Origin: Struthio camelus
Taxonomy: Eukaryota; Chordata; Aves; Struthioniformes; Struthionidae
Direction of reading: 5' to 3'
NCBI RefSeq assembly: GCF_040807025.1
Contig: NC_090968.1
Span: forward strand, 310,001-374,000
DNA length: 64,000 nt
In this document: one piece after another, positions 1 through 11,416 of the stretch
How the letters are laid out: every line of letters begins with the position of its first letter
Numbering within the stretch: the first letter of the stretch is position 1
The notes under the pieces: generated by a model
Database searches by the model: none
Told to the model about the DNA's origin: nothing
The model's input: only the letters and a program-made list of their open reading frames with translations
Translations under genes and position numbers: made by a program

Positions 1-1002
1 GTAAGCAGACACGGAGCAGCAGAACTGCGCTGGGCCGACAGTGAACACCCAGGGACTGGCTGAGGCCCAGAGGGGAGACATGACCGTCCCCACACTTGCC
101 TGCCTGCAGTGCGCTGGAGCTGGGAGAGAACCCAGGAGTTTGGACTCCCAGTCAGCCCTTCCCCTGCTCTACGCCAATGACCCCTGCCCTTCCGCTTCCC
201 ACACGTTCCGAGTCCCAGAGCACCTCGCCAGAGCAGGAGAGACTTCCAGTCTCTACCATTTCTCACTGCTGAGGACTTGCCTTTGCAATCTTGAGATCAC
301 GCCTAATTCAAGAAACTTTATTTTGAAGTGCCAAAATTCCTTCTGGAAACAACCACACAAAGCTCTGGAGCCCTCAGGACACATCAGCACATTAGCCCCA
401 CTGAGCTTCCTTTCTTTTGCTTGAACCAAAAGAACTAACTGCAGCGGCAGGTTATTCTTTCTTAGGCAAAGCTGCAGCACAAGCACCTCACCCGTGTTTC
501 TCCCAGTGCCTTATAGGCAGCAGAGGGATGCTGAAGCAGGAGAATAAGGAGCTGGAGAATAAGTTCCATGTTTGCAGAGTGCTCTCCAGTGGCTCTCCCT
601 CTCCCTGCCACGGGGCTCCTCAGCCCTTCTCTTCACCAGGGAAGCTCAGCTCAGGGGCTGTGTGGTGTCTCGTAAATGCTCGCCCATCTCTCACAGACTT
701 TTCAGCACTCTTGCCGGCAACAAGGGACTCACTAGAACAGCAGAGGCGGCGCATCCACAGCAACAGCTCTACACCTCCCCCCTTCCCCACTCTTGGCACT
801 GAATCGGGAAAGCATCCGAGTTCCTCTGCTCAACAGAGGCAAGGGCAGCCCCTCTCGCAACCTGGCCAAATGGTCCTTCCCAGAGACACGGCTGGCCGCA
901 GGGGCACCTCCCTCCCAGGGCTCCCCTCCACCTCCACGGCACGATGGAGAACACAGCCTGCAAACGGATCCCACCGCTCCTGCCAAGGCTCTTTTGAGAA
1001 TG
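1..1002. other. No recognised gene, unit start (unit 1)
   Basis: Short overlapping ORFs on both strands, none resembling a known protein and none with matching splice signals that I could chain. A minus-strand AATAAA lies at 322-317 and could end a minus-strand transcript. Equivalents: 20365-21366, 41094 region within 40732-41733, and 61092-62093. Confidence 0.6.
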
Positions 1003-1300
1003 TAGGGTAGTTACAGTGATAGGATGCTGTTAGGATAGCTAGCGTAGAGTTGGTTATCATAGTCTTAGCGTGTAGTTACTTACAGTATTCTTAGAGCAGT
1101 TGGAGTATCCTTAGGTCATTGTAATTTCTCTAAGGGTAGGAGACAGCTAGTCTGCCTGGCTATACTTAGGGCAGTTATTATAGTTATCATATAGTTACCA
1201 TTAGCATTATTACTTATAGTTAGAGTTAGTTAGAGTTACTGTTCGTAGTTATCCTTAGGCCATAGTAATTCTTGCTGGAGGGTAGTTAATGTTAGAGGAG
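1003..1300. repeat. TAGTTA/TTAGG-rich low-complexity block (unit 1)
   Basis: About 300 bp are AT-rich and crowded with GTAGTTA, ATAGTTA, TTAGG and GTTAG words, including TTAGAGTTAGTTAGAGTTAC. The surrounding DNA is GC-rich. No exact period is visible, so it is best read as a degenerate minisatellite. The words recall telomere repeats, but no run of TTAGGG is present. Confidence 0.6.
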
Positions 1301-2454
1301 AGTATTAGGATGGTTTCAGATAGCTAGCCTGGCAGGAGGCTAGCTCCCCCACTCCCCACCAGCTGGGGCACAGCAAGCTCATGGGCTTGCACTTTAGGTG
1401 CAGTAGCTAACTCCTAAGAGAGGAACTGTCTGCACAGGCAGGACAAGAAGCAAAAAGCTTAATCCCTACGTTGCAGCCGATAGAGGAAAATCGGAGTGCT
1501 GGCTGCTTTTTGGAAGAAGGCGTCAGAAACATAATTAACACGAGAGTTCCTCAGCAGGAGGTGATCACAGTGTTACCCTCACAGGGCATGTCTCCCCACA
1601 GCTGCTGCGGCGTTGTTTCCCACACCATCTTCCTGCAGAAGGAAGACCCTTGACTCGCACCCGAAAAACATGCCACTGAAAAGGAATCCTAGGAGAAAGC
1701 AGCAGAAATACGCTTAAGCATCCCAGCTGCCAAGTCTTTCAGGTGACAAAGTTCATCTGAGGAACACCCCATACCTGCCACTTTGGGGGCAGCATGGTTT
1801 TGCCCACCCCCCTCCTGAATGGGGGCAAGACAGGACAACCCAGCAAAACCACATCGCCTTCACTAACAACAGCTTGCAAGCCCCTGAGGAAAAGCTGCCC
1901 CTCAAAACAACTCCTGTTTTAACAGGTCACAGGGTTAAACACCTTCCTCCCCTAAAGACATTACAAAGCCATTGGCTGCCGTCCCTTGCCCAAGAGGAAC
2001 TGCACAGCTTCTGCTGGCAAGCAGGTATCAGAAATCCAGGCAGACAACACAGCTCTGCCCTGTGAGCTTCCAGCCCTGATCCCACCCACCAAACATGGGG
2101 GAGCTACAAACCCCCCCGGGCCCTGCCCCGGACACTTCACAGCTACAGAACTGCCCCACTTCTCTCATTTCGGCAAGGCATCTGTTACTGTTCAGGAGTT
2201 CCTCTCACCCGTGTGAAATGACACGGGTTTGTCTCTGGAGACACAATCTGCCTACTTGCCCAGAAAAAACCCACAGCCGCTTCCATTCAGTCACTGTGGA
2301 ATTTCCAAATGAATGCAAAACAGAGGGAGAACTTTCCTCTCTCTCGGTTTCCCAGCCCACTTGCCCTCTCAGCTGGTACATCAAGAACAGGACGAGATGC
2401 CTGTGGGCTTTCTCTAAGAGCTTAGGCTCAGTAGTACAGATTAAGGCCTCATGA
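1301..2454. other. No recognised feature between TAGTTA block and ETS patch (unit 1)
   Basis: Mixed-composition DNA with only short ORFs. Nothing recognised. Equivalents are 21665-22818, 42032-43185 and 62392-63545. Confidence 0.6.
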
Positions 2455-2585
2455 GGAGGAGGTCCAGTTCCCTTTTCCGGGCGGAACAACCCACTCCGGA
2501 ACAGAGATGTCTTTGTAACGCCTCCTTTGTAGCGCCGCCTTCTGATGTCTTTGCGCCTTCCCTTCTTCCGGCGGAGAGTGGCTGC
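2455..2585. promoter_or_regulatory. ETS-motif, CpG-containing promoter-like patch (unit 1)
   Basis: Three ETS-type cores fall within about 100 bp: TTCCGG at 2475-2480, CCGGAA at 2496-2501 and TTCCGG at 2566-2571. GATGTCTTTG is repeated at 2506-2515 and 2544-2553, with CGCC words between. The patch is richer in CpG than its neighbours. An AATAAA lies downstream on the plus strand at 2685-2690. No gene is recognised on either side, so it could drive a non-coding RNA or be a remnant. Confidence 0.35.
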
Positions 2586-5500
2586 TTAAAACAAAACCAA
2601 AGCAAAAAAGCACCCCACTCATTCATCTCCCTGTTTTGGGCCAAAAGAGCTGCAGAAGGATCAAAGGACACCGAATGGCTGCGCAATAAAGCATCAGAGG
2701 ATATTCACTGCAGGGGAAGTAAAGCATCTAGGGGGCCAAAACACCCAAACCTTAACTTTACATGCACAAATGACAGGCTGTGACCTAGTGGTTATTGGCC
2801 AGGGAGACCCAGCCAGTCAAGCAGAGCGCTCCATGAAAGCACGTGCTCCTTGCTTTGCCGAGGTCAAAAGGAGGAAAGCAAATGCAAGAAGAAAAGGGAC
2901 AGAGAATCAGGCAAGGAACCGCATTAGGCCCTTCCACAGATTCACGGTGTGCCTGAGTGGGTGCCCCTCTGCAAGCACAAATACAGGAAAGGCCCTTGGG
3001 CTACTGCCTCTGGCAGGGGAAGCTCCCAGGCCACAGCCTGCTGGAAGAATGCTCGGAGGAAAAAAAAAGAAAACATCAGTATATAGTGCCCTCTTCTGAT
3101 CCTCCTTCCTAGACAGCTGCTGTTCAACACTGCCCAAGAGAGTGCCAGTGTGAACCAACAGCTCGTTTGACCCAGTGGACCCCGCTGCTCCTGCTCTGGA
3201 AAGCTGTTGGTGTAATCGTCTTCCCCACCTCGGCATCAATGGCAAAGACATCTAAGGAAGCCAGGTTAGCTAGAGATTTGTGTTACGCCAGCTAACACAT
3301 GCAGAAATGCTTGCTAACACTGCAGAGCTGCAATAATTTGGAAGCTCTAACAGTGGGAGGTGCCAGGAGGAGAGTTACAAAGCTCTTGGAAGAACGCAAT
3401 GCCCTCCGTGGACAGCACGCTTCCGCTTCAGCTGTCAGGCTGCTACTAGGAAGCCCCTCCCCGACAGTCTGCCCTCAGGTCAAAAGCCTAGCTTTACTGA
3501 TTGCTCTCTAAAGGCAGTTCCTTTGTGCCAGGGGCCACCACGTACTTCACAGCAAAGCTTTGGCTCTGAATATACTGGGGAGTTGGCACAACCCAGGCAT
3601 CCAAGACCCTGCAAGGAGGGCTCATGCTACGGCCTGACATAGGCTGGGAGCAGCACCATGAGGCTAAAGGGAGAGCAACCCATACGCCCCATCCTCAAGG
3701 ACAAAAAGGATGAGGTCTGCTATCCTTGCAGGTTTTTAAGGAACTGCTTGTTAACACCACATAAGACCCAAGTGCTTTGGAATTAAGTAAATCCTTGCTC
3801 AGGAACCAAAACAACCAATAGGCATGGCAGGGATTGAACTGCCAAGCCGGAAGGTCCAAATACATCGGCTCACTCAAGCAGCCTTGGAAGCGGATGCAGC
3901 AGCAGCCGCACTGCTGAGGCTCTTGTGCATCCCGGTGCAATTCAGGGCATGCCCGCATCGTGACGGAGGAAGGATGAGCACTCTCACTGTCGGTTAGGTA
4001 ACTGCCTTGCTCATAAGCATGTGAATTAATGAATCATCGAGTTAACAAATCAGTGAACTAGCTAATTAAGTAACTACAGAATTAATGACTTAGGCTAGTC
4101 TGCACAGAAAGGATTCACTCTTTCTTTGCTTTTGGGGTTTTTTTTCTTTTTTACCTAATAAGCTCATAAGACTAAAGTTGGTTTCACAAAGTACGCTGTC
4201 CTGTAAATTTGAGAGATCACAACGTGACACACAGATCCGCCTTTTCCTGGGAGAGACCTACAACCAACACTCAGGGTAGCCCATGCTCATTGTGCTTTAA
4301 AGGCACCCAAGCCAGTATGGTGATAAGAGACTCTGTACCTGACCAGATCATTTCGCAGTGGGCCCCAAGCATCACCACATTGATGTCTGCACTGACAGAT
4401 GGGAAAGTGTTCGGAGAAAAACCACGAGTCAGCTTTCAAGCACCATTAGATGTATGGGGCTCTCAGGTTATGAGGGACAACGCAGACAGATTCCTCATAC
4501 GCACTGGCTGAGTAGGAAGCGTCAACTCGGACAAAGAGGCCTTCTGACTATCATGTGAAAGTTGACGAGGACTGGAGCACGGCATCTGCTGGGGCTTTAA
4601 CTGCAAGACTCCACACTGGACCAAGTTAGTCATTTTGCAAGAAGGGATGCTGCTCCTGCCTCACAAGCAGAGCTTGTCATTTTGTACCACCCAACAGCCT
4701 TTCCTCAGATTCCAGGATCTACCCCAAAATAATTACAAAACTCATAGCTTTGCATAACAATGGCACAGACATGTGAAAAAAGTACTTGTCAACTACCACG
4801 TAAATAACAAACAGTGAAAAGAGGAAAAAAACCCAGCTCATGGGGACAATAGCAAATGTGTGCACATGACATTCTGACAAACTGCTGGCTAGAGAAGAAA
4901 ATTGTTTGCCAGCAATCCAATTACACCTGACCTCCCTGCAGGGGACGATTCAGGACACCTGCAACAGTTCCATGCCTTCAGCTTTCTAGAGAAGCTCCAG
5001 AGAAGACACGAACCTGATCTAAACAAGGGAACTTGGCTTGTCCCGAAAAGGTGCAATTTGCTTACTTGCTTTGGAAACTCTGCCATCATAAACAAACAAA
5101 CAAAATACCATGCACACCCCCCCCAAACAAACAGTTACAAAGGGATTATTTAAGAGTCTTGCCTAAAGTCTGCATTAATTTAAGACCAGGGCACCCAAAG
5201 GTGCACACAGAATTTGTCACTCACCATTACTGCAAACAGCCAGAGACACTACAAAGGTCAGCCCGAGGAGAAGAGGGTTAAGTAACAATACCCACTCTTG
5301 ACCAGAGAGACTGTTGTTCTGTCCTTCTTTACCAAACACTTGGTGCGTTAGAAGCTGTTTGATCACACAGGGCAAGACCCATTTTCTCCTCGTGATTCAG
5401 AAGGGAACAGGGGAGTCTTGGCTTTCCTAAAGCAGCCATAGCCAGGAAACACTGATGCACAGAAGGCAGAAGCAAGGAAACGTGAACCCCTGCTTAGCTA

Positions 5501-5743
5501 GCTCCGTCTCCAGCAGCAATGCACACCTCGAGCAGAGGGTTTTGCTCTGTCTTTACCATTTGGGTTTAAGCAAGGGCCTGGGCGAAAGGAATTAAGGACA
5601 TTTGTGTCGAGGAACATTGGAAACAAAGGGAAGAAAATGGGCCCTAACCTGTAAAGGGTTTGAAAAAGTTCTTGATGCAAAGGAGAGCAACGGGCTTGAG
5701 CTGGCTTCAACCCACGTATTCCTTCCTGGCGACTGGGGAGGCC
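2586..5743. other. Intergenic DNA, no recognised gene (unit 1)
   Basis: About 3.2 kb without a supportable gene. An AT-rich stretch at about 4016-4095 is full of GAATTAATGA and AGCTAATTAAG words and may be a degenerate simple repeat. A T-rich run follows at 4139-4152, and the AAAC microsatellite lies near 5090. Equivalents are 22950-26103 and 43317-46480. Confidence 0.55.
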
Positions 5744-5930
5744 CAGCGTTGTGACAGTGAGCCCATGATAGTAATGGGTAAAGGGGATCACATTGGTGTT
5801 GTGATGGAACTGTATAATGCAACTGCTAGAGTTTGTGAAGTGTACACTTGCATTGTGGTTTCAGACTGTTGCTGTATCGCTCTGCTAAATCAGACATCCC
5901 ATGTAGCATCAAATACCTCGAAAGGAAACT
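5744..5930 (+). repeat. Unidentified dispersed repeat, copy 1 (unit 1)
   Basis: This stretch is collinear with 11417-11617. Shared landmarks in order are CAGCGTTGTGAC, CACATTGGT-TTGTGAT, a TACTGTG/CATTGTG pair, TGCTAAATCA, then TGTAACATCA/TGTAGCATCA, and CTC-AAAGGAAACT/CTCAAAAGAAACT. The two copies are clearly diverged from each other, so the family is older than the array. It could be a non-autonomous transposon or solo LTR; I cannot name it. Confidence 0.65.
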
Positions 5931-6039
5931 GTTATGGGGATGGGAGCTCTCACAGCTCCAGGCCTTTCTGCCCCTGTCGCGCTACAACACTGGCTGAAAG
6001 CACCACTCCGTTTCCCCCGGAGGGTGGCAAACAGCTCCC

Positions 6040-6375
6040 GCGCCCAGCTCAGGTTTCGGGGGCCAGTTCCCTTCCAGCGACTCCCACAGGGGAGCCCAGC
6101 AGAGCGGGGCCCAGTGGCAGCAGCCTTTCCTGGCGGAGGCTCCGCTGGAGGACAACTCCCACTGCCCCGGGGCCGGCCTCACGCTGCTGGGGCGAGGGCA
6201 GGAGCCGGAGCCGCCCGCGAGGCCGCGTGTGGAGAGAGCAGAGAGCTCGGAGCTGTGACGTGCGGGTCTGCGGGGGACCGGCCTCGGGCGGCGGTGGGGA
6301 GGGCAGTGGCACCTGGCGCTGCAGGGCCCCGGGCCTGGGCTGCTGAAGAGAAGGAAGGGGAGGCCCAGGTAATGA
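6040..6375 (+). promoter_or_regulatory. CpG-rich island with CRE-like site and splice donor (unit 1)
   Basis: This is the densest CpG cluster in the unit, with many CCGC, GCGG and CGCG words. It holds a CRE-like TGACGT at 6256-6261. At its plus-strand end is a good donor, CAG|GTAATG, after 6368. This combination looks like a promoter with a first exon on the plus strand. A plausible downstream target is the TOPORS-like gene, whose ATG is 9.1 kb away, but no transcript can be shown from sequence. The 3' end of the TMCO5-like gene lies 570 bp further on, on the opposite strand. Confidence 0.4.
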
Positions 6376-6422
6376 GAAGCTCCTGTGTGTCTTCGGCCTT
6401 GCGGCTGAGGAAGTAAAAGGGG

Positions 6423-6728
6423 GTGATTGTGGTGGTGCTGATGAGGGGCCTGGAGGACATCCCCTGTCTGGAGATGGTCAGCAAGAGCATGCTGGTGCTG
6501 GCCAAAGTGGTGCATGAGCTGAAGGGCAAGGACCTGGGCTCCGCTTTCAGGGACACTGCCAAGTGCAAAGACCATGGCGGGGCACGGTGGCCCTCACGAG
6601 TCCACAACGTCTGCTCGATTCACACGCCGTCTCCAGGCTCGGACGCCTTTGCCTGCTCAACACCCTGGGACAAGACAACCCCGGGCCTTGGAAAGTACAC
6701 CGAGTACACCAAAGGAAGGAAACCCTGA
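6423..6728 (+). other. Unrecognised 101-codon ORF beside the CpG island (unit 1)
   Basis: An open frame follows the CpG-island donor, with a Leu/Val/Lys-rich first half (MVSKSMLVLAKVVHELKGKD). The frame is open in all three units (26783-27088, 47160-47465). It has a GTG start at 6423 and no acceptor that I can pair with an exon. It could be a processed-pseudogene remnant; the source gene is not recognised. Confidence 0.2.
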
Positions 6729-6729
6729 A

Positions 6730-6744
6730 CCCCCTCCCCCCCCC
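6730..6744. repeat. Poly-C tract (unit 1)
   Basis: Five C, one T, nine C. The equivalent tract is 14 uninterrupted C in unit 2 (27090-27103) and 16 C in unit 3 (47467-47482), so it is a length-variable marker of copy identity. Confidence 0.85.
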
Positions 6745-6942
6745 AACAACCACCTCAAATCACCCCCTGCCCACAAAGGCCACCATGTGAAAAGACTCTG
6801 GGGCTCCAAGGGCCTCTCTCTGCGTGCGCACAAAGCACACTCGACCACACCAAAGTGGTCTCCGAGGACGTCTTATTCAGCGGGCACCCAGCAGGCTCCA
6901 CGAGGCCGAGACCTACGGAGACGCGGGGCTGGGCGACGGCTG

Positions 6943-9385
6943 TCAGGAAGGCAGCAGCCCCTCACTCCACAGGCTCAGGGTCTCTCCCAGCACGTACACC
7001 AGGTGAGCATAGCTCTGCTCGGGTAGCAGCCACAGCAGCAGCCGGTAGAGGAACTTCTGGTCATACTGGGAAGCGTAGAGCACCACGGCGCCCAGCACGA
7101 AGCCGACGACCAGCTCCAGGCAGATGAAGAGCGTGCAGAGTCTCCTGGGGCACAGCGCAGGCATGGGAGAGGGCGCAGGGCAGGTGCATCCCAACCCTCT
7201 CCTGCCCTGCACCCACCGCTGGGCCACGTGGGCCCCTTCAGCCAGCCCCACCGTCTGCGCCCCCACCCCCCAACACACACTGCTCGTCGCTCCCTGGTGG
7301 AGGGTTGCAGAAGAGCCGCCAGGAGCCCAGAAAGAAGAAAGCTTGGCGCAAGGAATGCGCTGCCGGGGCGTGATTCCCAGCTGCAAAGCCCACAGCCAGT
7401 GAGCAGGACCCGCCAGGCCGCAGCCCGCTCGCTGCACAGCAGCCCACACGTGAGCCGCAGGGCATCAGGGACCCCAGGGGCAACTCACTGCAGCCACGTA
7501 GCCATGCCGCATCTCTTTGCCAGCTCCTGCCTCTCCTGCAGGCCAACACAGAGCGGGGACACTTGTGGGACCCACACGGGGCTGCATGGCGCCCCTCTCC
7601 CCAGCAAGACCCTGCCAGCTCCTGCAGGCTTTGGCGCTGCCTCTCCCCCTTACCAGCTTCGCTTCCAGCAGCTCCGGCAGCACAGACCCCTCCACCTCGG
7701 GCTCCTGCTCCATCTGCTGCTTGCTGCAGGCAACAGAGCTTGCTTGGGCGAGCGCTGACCTCCATGGCCGCTGGGGCTGCCCGTCGCAACATACTGCTGC
7801 CCCACAGCAGCCATCGGGGTCTCCTGTCCCGCCACATGCTGCACAGAGCCCCTGCATCCCCTCCCCGAGGCCGGCACTGGCGTCCTCTGGCCCTCCAGCT
7901 GCAGCACAGAGCTGCTGCATGCGCCTGTGGGGAGAGGTGTCCCCGGTGCCCACTCACTAGGCATTTTCCAGCTCCAGCTCCTCCACTTCCTCTCGAAGTG
8001 GCCTCAGTTCAGCCCGCAGCACCTGGCAGACAGAAGGGGCCCGGTCCACGTGCCTGCTGCAGCCTCCTCCAAAGCCCCCGGCCAGTGGGCGCCCACCACC
8101 CTCTGCCCTCGCCCCTTTGGCACTACCTTTGCCCGCTTCTCCTGCTCACGCAGCTGCTGCTTCAGCTGGGCCGAGCGCTGCTGCTCCTGCAACTCACAGG
8201 GCACACAATGCAATGCCACCAGTGGAGCTGGCAGCTGGGCAGCCCCCTCCGCCTCCAGCCCCAGGGCTCGGCCCCCTCGCAACTGCCCCGCCCCAGGGCC
8301 CCGGGAGGGCTGGCCACAGACAAGGCCAGCCAAAGGGGAGTCACGGCCCCTGGGGCTAGTGCCCTCCCCAGGCCCACTGCTGGCCAAGGCTGAGGGGTGC
8401 ACCGATGCCAGCACTGGCACCCCACCAGCACTGGCACCCCACTGCTGCCAGCGCAGCTCTCCCTCTCCCCTGTACCTCGTCGAGCTCCTGCAGCCTCATG
8501 CGCCTCTCCTCCTTGGCTGCCTGCAAGCGCTCCTGCGGCAGAGGAGAGGAAGAGGAGCACTCAGCAGGGCACGGGCTCTCTCCTGTGAGATCTGCTCCTG
8601 GCAGCGGGTCCCAGGCCCTCCGCCCTCCCGGCTGCCCTCGGCCCCCAGCTCCCACTCTGCCACTGTCCCTCGCACGCGCCTCCCCTCTGTACCCAGCTCT
8701 GCAGGCACCAGCGGGCAGCCAGAGGCCCCTGGCTCCGCTCACCTCCAGCTGGGGCAGCAGCTCCTCCATCACCTGCAGCTCCTGCTGGCTGCTGCAGCAC
8801 CGCTGCCTGAGGGCACAGTTCTCCCGCGCCAGCTCCTGGGCAGCAGCCTGCAGCTCCTGCTTCTCCTCCTGCTGCATGGGGAAGGGGGCAGAGCAGGGCT
8901 TCAGAGCCAAGCAGAGGGGGCACAGAGCAGGCCTTCAGCGGGGGCACCACCAGCCCCGCGCACCAAGGCCACTCCACGCCTACCAGGCACCGCAGCAGCT
9001 CCTTGCAATGGCCCCTCTCCTCCTTGCTTTCATTCAGCTGCTCCAGCAGCCTGCTGTGCTCGGCCAGCAGCCCTTCCAGCTCCTCCGCCCCTCTCCTGCG
9101 CCTCTGCTGCCTGCAGCAACGGGGTGCCATCACACCACACGCACCGGCACAGGCCCTCCCACCTGCCTGCCCTTCCTCCGCCAACCTCCGCACACCTCCC
9201 CAGCCTCCTGCATTCCCGCGCCCAGCCACGTCGCGATCACCCCACCTGGCCACCTGCTTGGTCAGGCGGGCGTTTGTGCCCTGCAGCGCCTCATAGTCCT
9301 TCTCCAGCGCCTCCAGGAGATTCAGCAGCTCCTGCTTCTGCGCCTGTACCCGCTGCAGGGCCAGCTTCACATCCGCCACCTCCAT
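6943..9385 (-). CDS. TMCO5-like: TMCO5-like coiled-coil, C-terminally membrane-anchored protein (unit 1)
   Basis: Nine coding exons on the minus strand join in frame: 9385-9246, 9110-8984, 8871-8743, 8532-8476, 8186-8127, 8022-7958, 7723-7654, 7535-7489 and 7144-6943. All introns are GT-AG. The 897 nt give 298 residues, close to the roughly 290 of mammalian TMCO5A. The start ATG sits in GCCATGG, a strong Kozak context. Residues 1 to about 215 are Leu/Glu/Gln/Lys-rich heptads (coiled coil). A hydrophobic segment at about 234-256 precedes a 42-residue tail ending GLLPS, as expected for a tail-anchored or single-pass protein. The known family is expressed in testis and reported at the spermatid manchette. 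The exon 5 acceptor could instead be at 8192, adding two residues. An extra exon between exons 8 and 9 is phase-compatible but has a weak donor. The family name rests on architecture, length and tail resemblance; the gene model is firmer than the name. Confidence 0.7.
8408..8441. repeat. 17-bp tandem duplication in TMCO5-like intron 4 (unit 1)
   Basis: Two perfect copies of CCAGCACTGGCACCCCA, present in every unit. It lies between coding exons 4 and 5 and does not affect splice sites. Confidence 0.85.
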
Positions 9386-11416
9386 GGCTTGGGCTGTGCG
9401 CTGGGAGGCAGCACGGTGTGAGGGGGCTACAGCCCGTGTGCTCGGGCACACAGGGACGCTCACGTGGTCACTACCCTTCCCGGCATATACACACATAAAC
9501 ACTCGCGCACACTTACAGACCCATATTGCGTGTGCTCCAAACGATGTCCTCGTGCACAGCTGGAAGCAGCCACCCTGCTCCCCCACAGTCCACGTGTGCC
9601 AGGCACACATGTACAGCCCTGGCCCACGGGCAGGCACACTCGGGCTGTGGCGCTGGCAGTTCCCCGAGTCCCACCGCCCCCACCGCCCGGCCCGACCCGG
9701 TCCAGCCCGTGCTGGACGTCCCCCACGCAGCTCACCTCCACTCTGCAAGCACGCCCCGTGGGAGCCCAGCCGCCTCTGCCAGGCAGGGCACGAGGAGGCA
9801 CAGGCAGCGGTGCCTCTGGCGAGCGGTACCAAGGTCTGCTGCCAGCCCCAGAGCACGAGCCCAGCACCAGCCCCAAAAGCCTTGCTCGACCCCCCGCGCC
9901 TCACACCCGAGCTTGGCACGAGTCTGACCACCAGGCAGCTGGGCGAGACTCTGCAGCCGCCCGAGGCAATGCAGCAGCGCTGCGCTGTCACAAGAGGTTG
10001 GGGCCGTCACAAAGGGCCGTCACAAAGGGCCCCCGAGAGCGCTGGCCAGGGGTGGCCAGTGCCCCCCGGCAGGCACCCGCCTCTTGTGCTCCCCCAGCCT
10101 CCTCCCCGGGCACGGAGGCCTAAAGCCCAGGGCTGGAGATGGGAGGAGAAAGCCCTGGGGAAGCCCTTCATCCCCACAGCCTCTGCTGCAAGATGCCAGC
10201 TGGCCTGGCCCAAAAGGGCTCTGCGCTAGAGCCCAACCACTGGGGACCCTGTGGCAGCAGGGGCAGACAGGCAGACGCCTTTCCCAATGCATGGCAGACT
10301 CATTTCCCGCCATGGGGATGGTGGCCTTGCTTGGCCCACAGCTCCCAAGCCGTTCCTCTGAAACAGAGGCCAGCCTCCAGTCCCCTTTGCACGGAGAGCA
10401 AGCCAGCTTTCTGTGCAACAGTTGTGGCCAGTCACTCCCTGTGTCCTCTGAGCCGGCCTGCCTTGTTGGGGTCTAGCGGTCAGTGGCACAGGGCGCCGGC
10501 AGGAGCCAGCAGGGCAGCAGGGACAGGCGTCGCACCTGGAGCCCACACGTTGCCCAGAGCACAGCCCGGTAGGGGCATGCTTAGACTCATGTCATGGCTC
10601 TTCACTAATGGGCGGGTATCAGATCTACTGGCAGAATGATGAACACTAACAGAAGCGCAGATCTACTAGCAGAATTGCTAACAAGGCCATCTCAAATACA
10701 AGGAGATCCCATAGGGGCCCCTGCACTGTGTGCTTCCCAGGGAGATAGCTTGGAGTGGGCCATAGCTGATGCATCGCATGGCGGGTATGCTGCCTCTCTC
10801 TCACATCTTGCATGCAGATCAGAGACACTGCAGGTTCAGTTCTCGGACGTGCTCCCCAACCAACAGCATACCGAGAAAGAGCACGCCAACACCCACTCCC
10901 CCTATCAGCTAGCTGAGAGAGAGGAGCTTCCCGCTGATGCCAGCTACCCACAGCTATTGTCTCGCGGGAAGCTCAGGGGCTGTGCTCCAGCGGGCAGACC
11001 CCTCACGCGCTATAATCACCCTTTTCGCAGTGTTGTCCTGGAGCGATCAGTCCAGCCTTGCTGATCCGCTGCGCTTTGGGCCTGGGAATCTGCGGGGGAC
11101 AGATCACTAAGCCTCAGGGAGACAAGCTGTGCCTGTGCTGTTTGGCAGCCACCCTTAGTTTTCATGCTTAACGCCCGAGCTCTCCTTCCTCCTAGCCGTA
11201 AGCTTATTGAAGCCAGCCTGGACACCAGTTTGTCCACAGCACAGGCTCAGGTGACAGGTATTTTTTTGCAGTAAGCGGTCATTCCTGCGAGAGCCTACTG
11301 TGACTGACCAACAACGCCTACAATGGGAGAAGGCTCAGAGGGCAAGGTGCCCCATGAATCGCAAGGACAGTGTAGGATGCAGCTCACTAACCGCAGCTGT
11401 TGCACACAGACCTGAC
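9386..11416. other. TMCO5-like upstream flank and unassigned DNA (unit 1)
   Basis: Immediately upstream of the ATG on the minus strand, CTGCCTCCCAG could be the acceptor of a 5' non-coding exon. A short direct repeat of AGATCTACT-GCAGAAT occurs at about 10619 and 10656. A CGCGCTATAATCACCC word near 11010 looks like a TATA element, but no start site can be assigned. Equivalents are 29745-31782 and 50124-52154. Confidence 0.4.
10004..10029. repeat. 13-bp tandem duplication CCGTCACAAAGGG (unit 1)
   Basis: Two perfect copies of a 13-mer upstream of the TMCO5-like gene. In unit 2 the first copy reads CCATCACAAAGGG, a CpG change. No function is evident. Confidence 0.85.

Noticed and set aside
1003-1300. 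Interstitial telomere array
   Set aside because: TTAGG words are frequent, but there is no tandem TTAGGG run or fixed period.
3815-3875. tRNA-like segment on the minus strand (AGTTCAATCCCTGCC resembles a B box)
   Set aside because: No matching A box, acceptor stem or cloverleaf could be drawn around it.
7927-9498. 523-codon plus-strand ORF, repeated in each unit
   Set aside because: It is the antisense shadow of the coiled-coil exons, rich in Pro, Ala, Ser and Cys, with no recognisable domain.
8561-9991. Long minus-strand 476-codon ORF across the TMCO5-like exons
   Set aside because: It is open only because the DNA is GC-rich. It runs through good splice sites, and the exon chain gives a coherent 298-residue protein instead.
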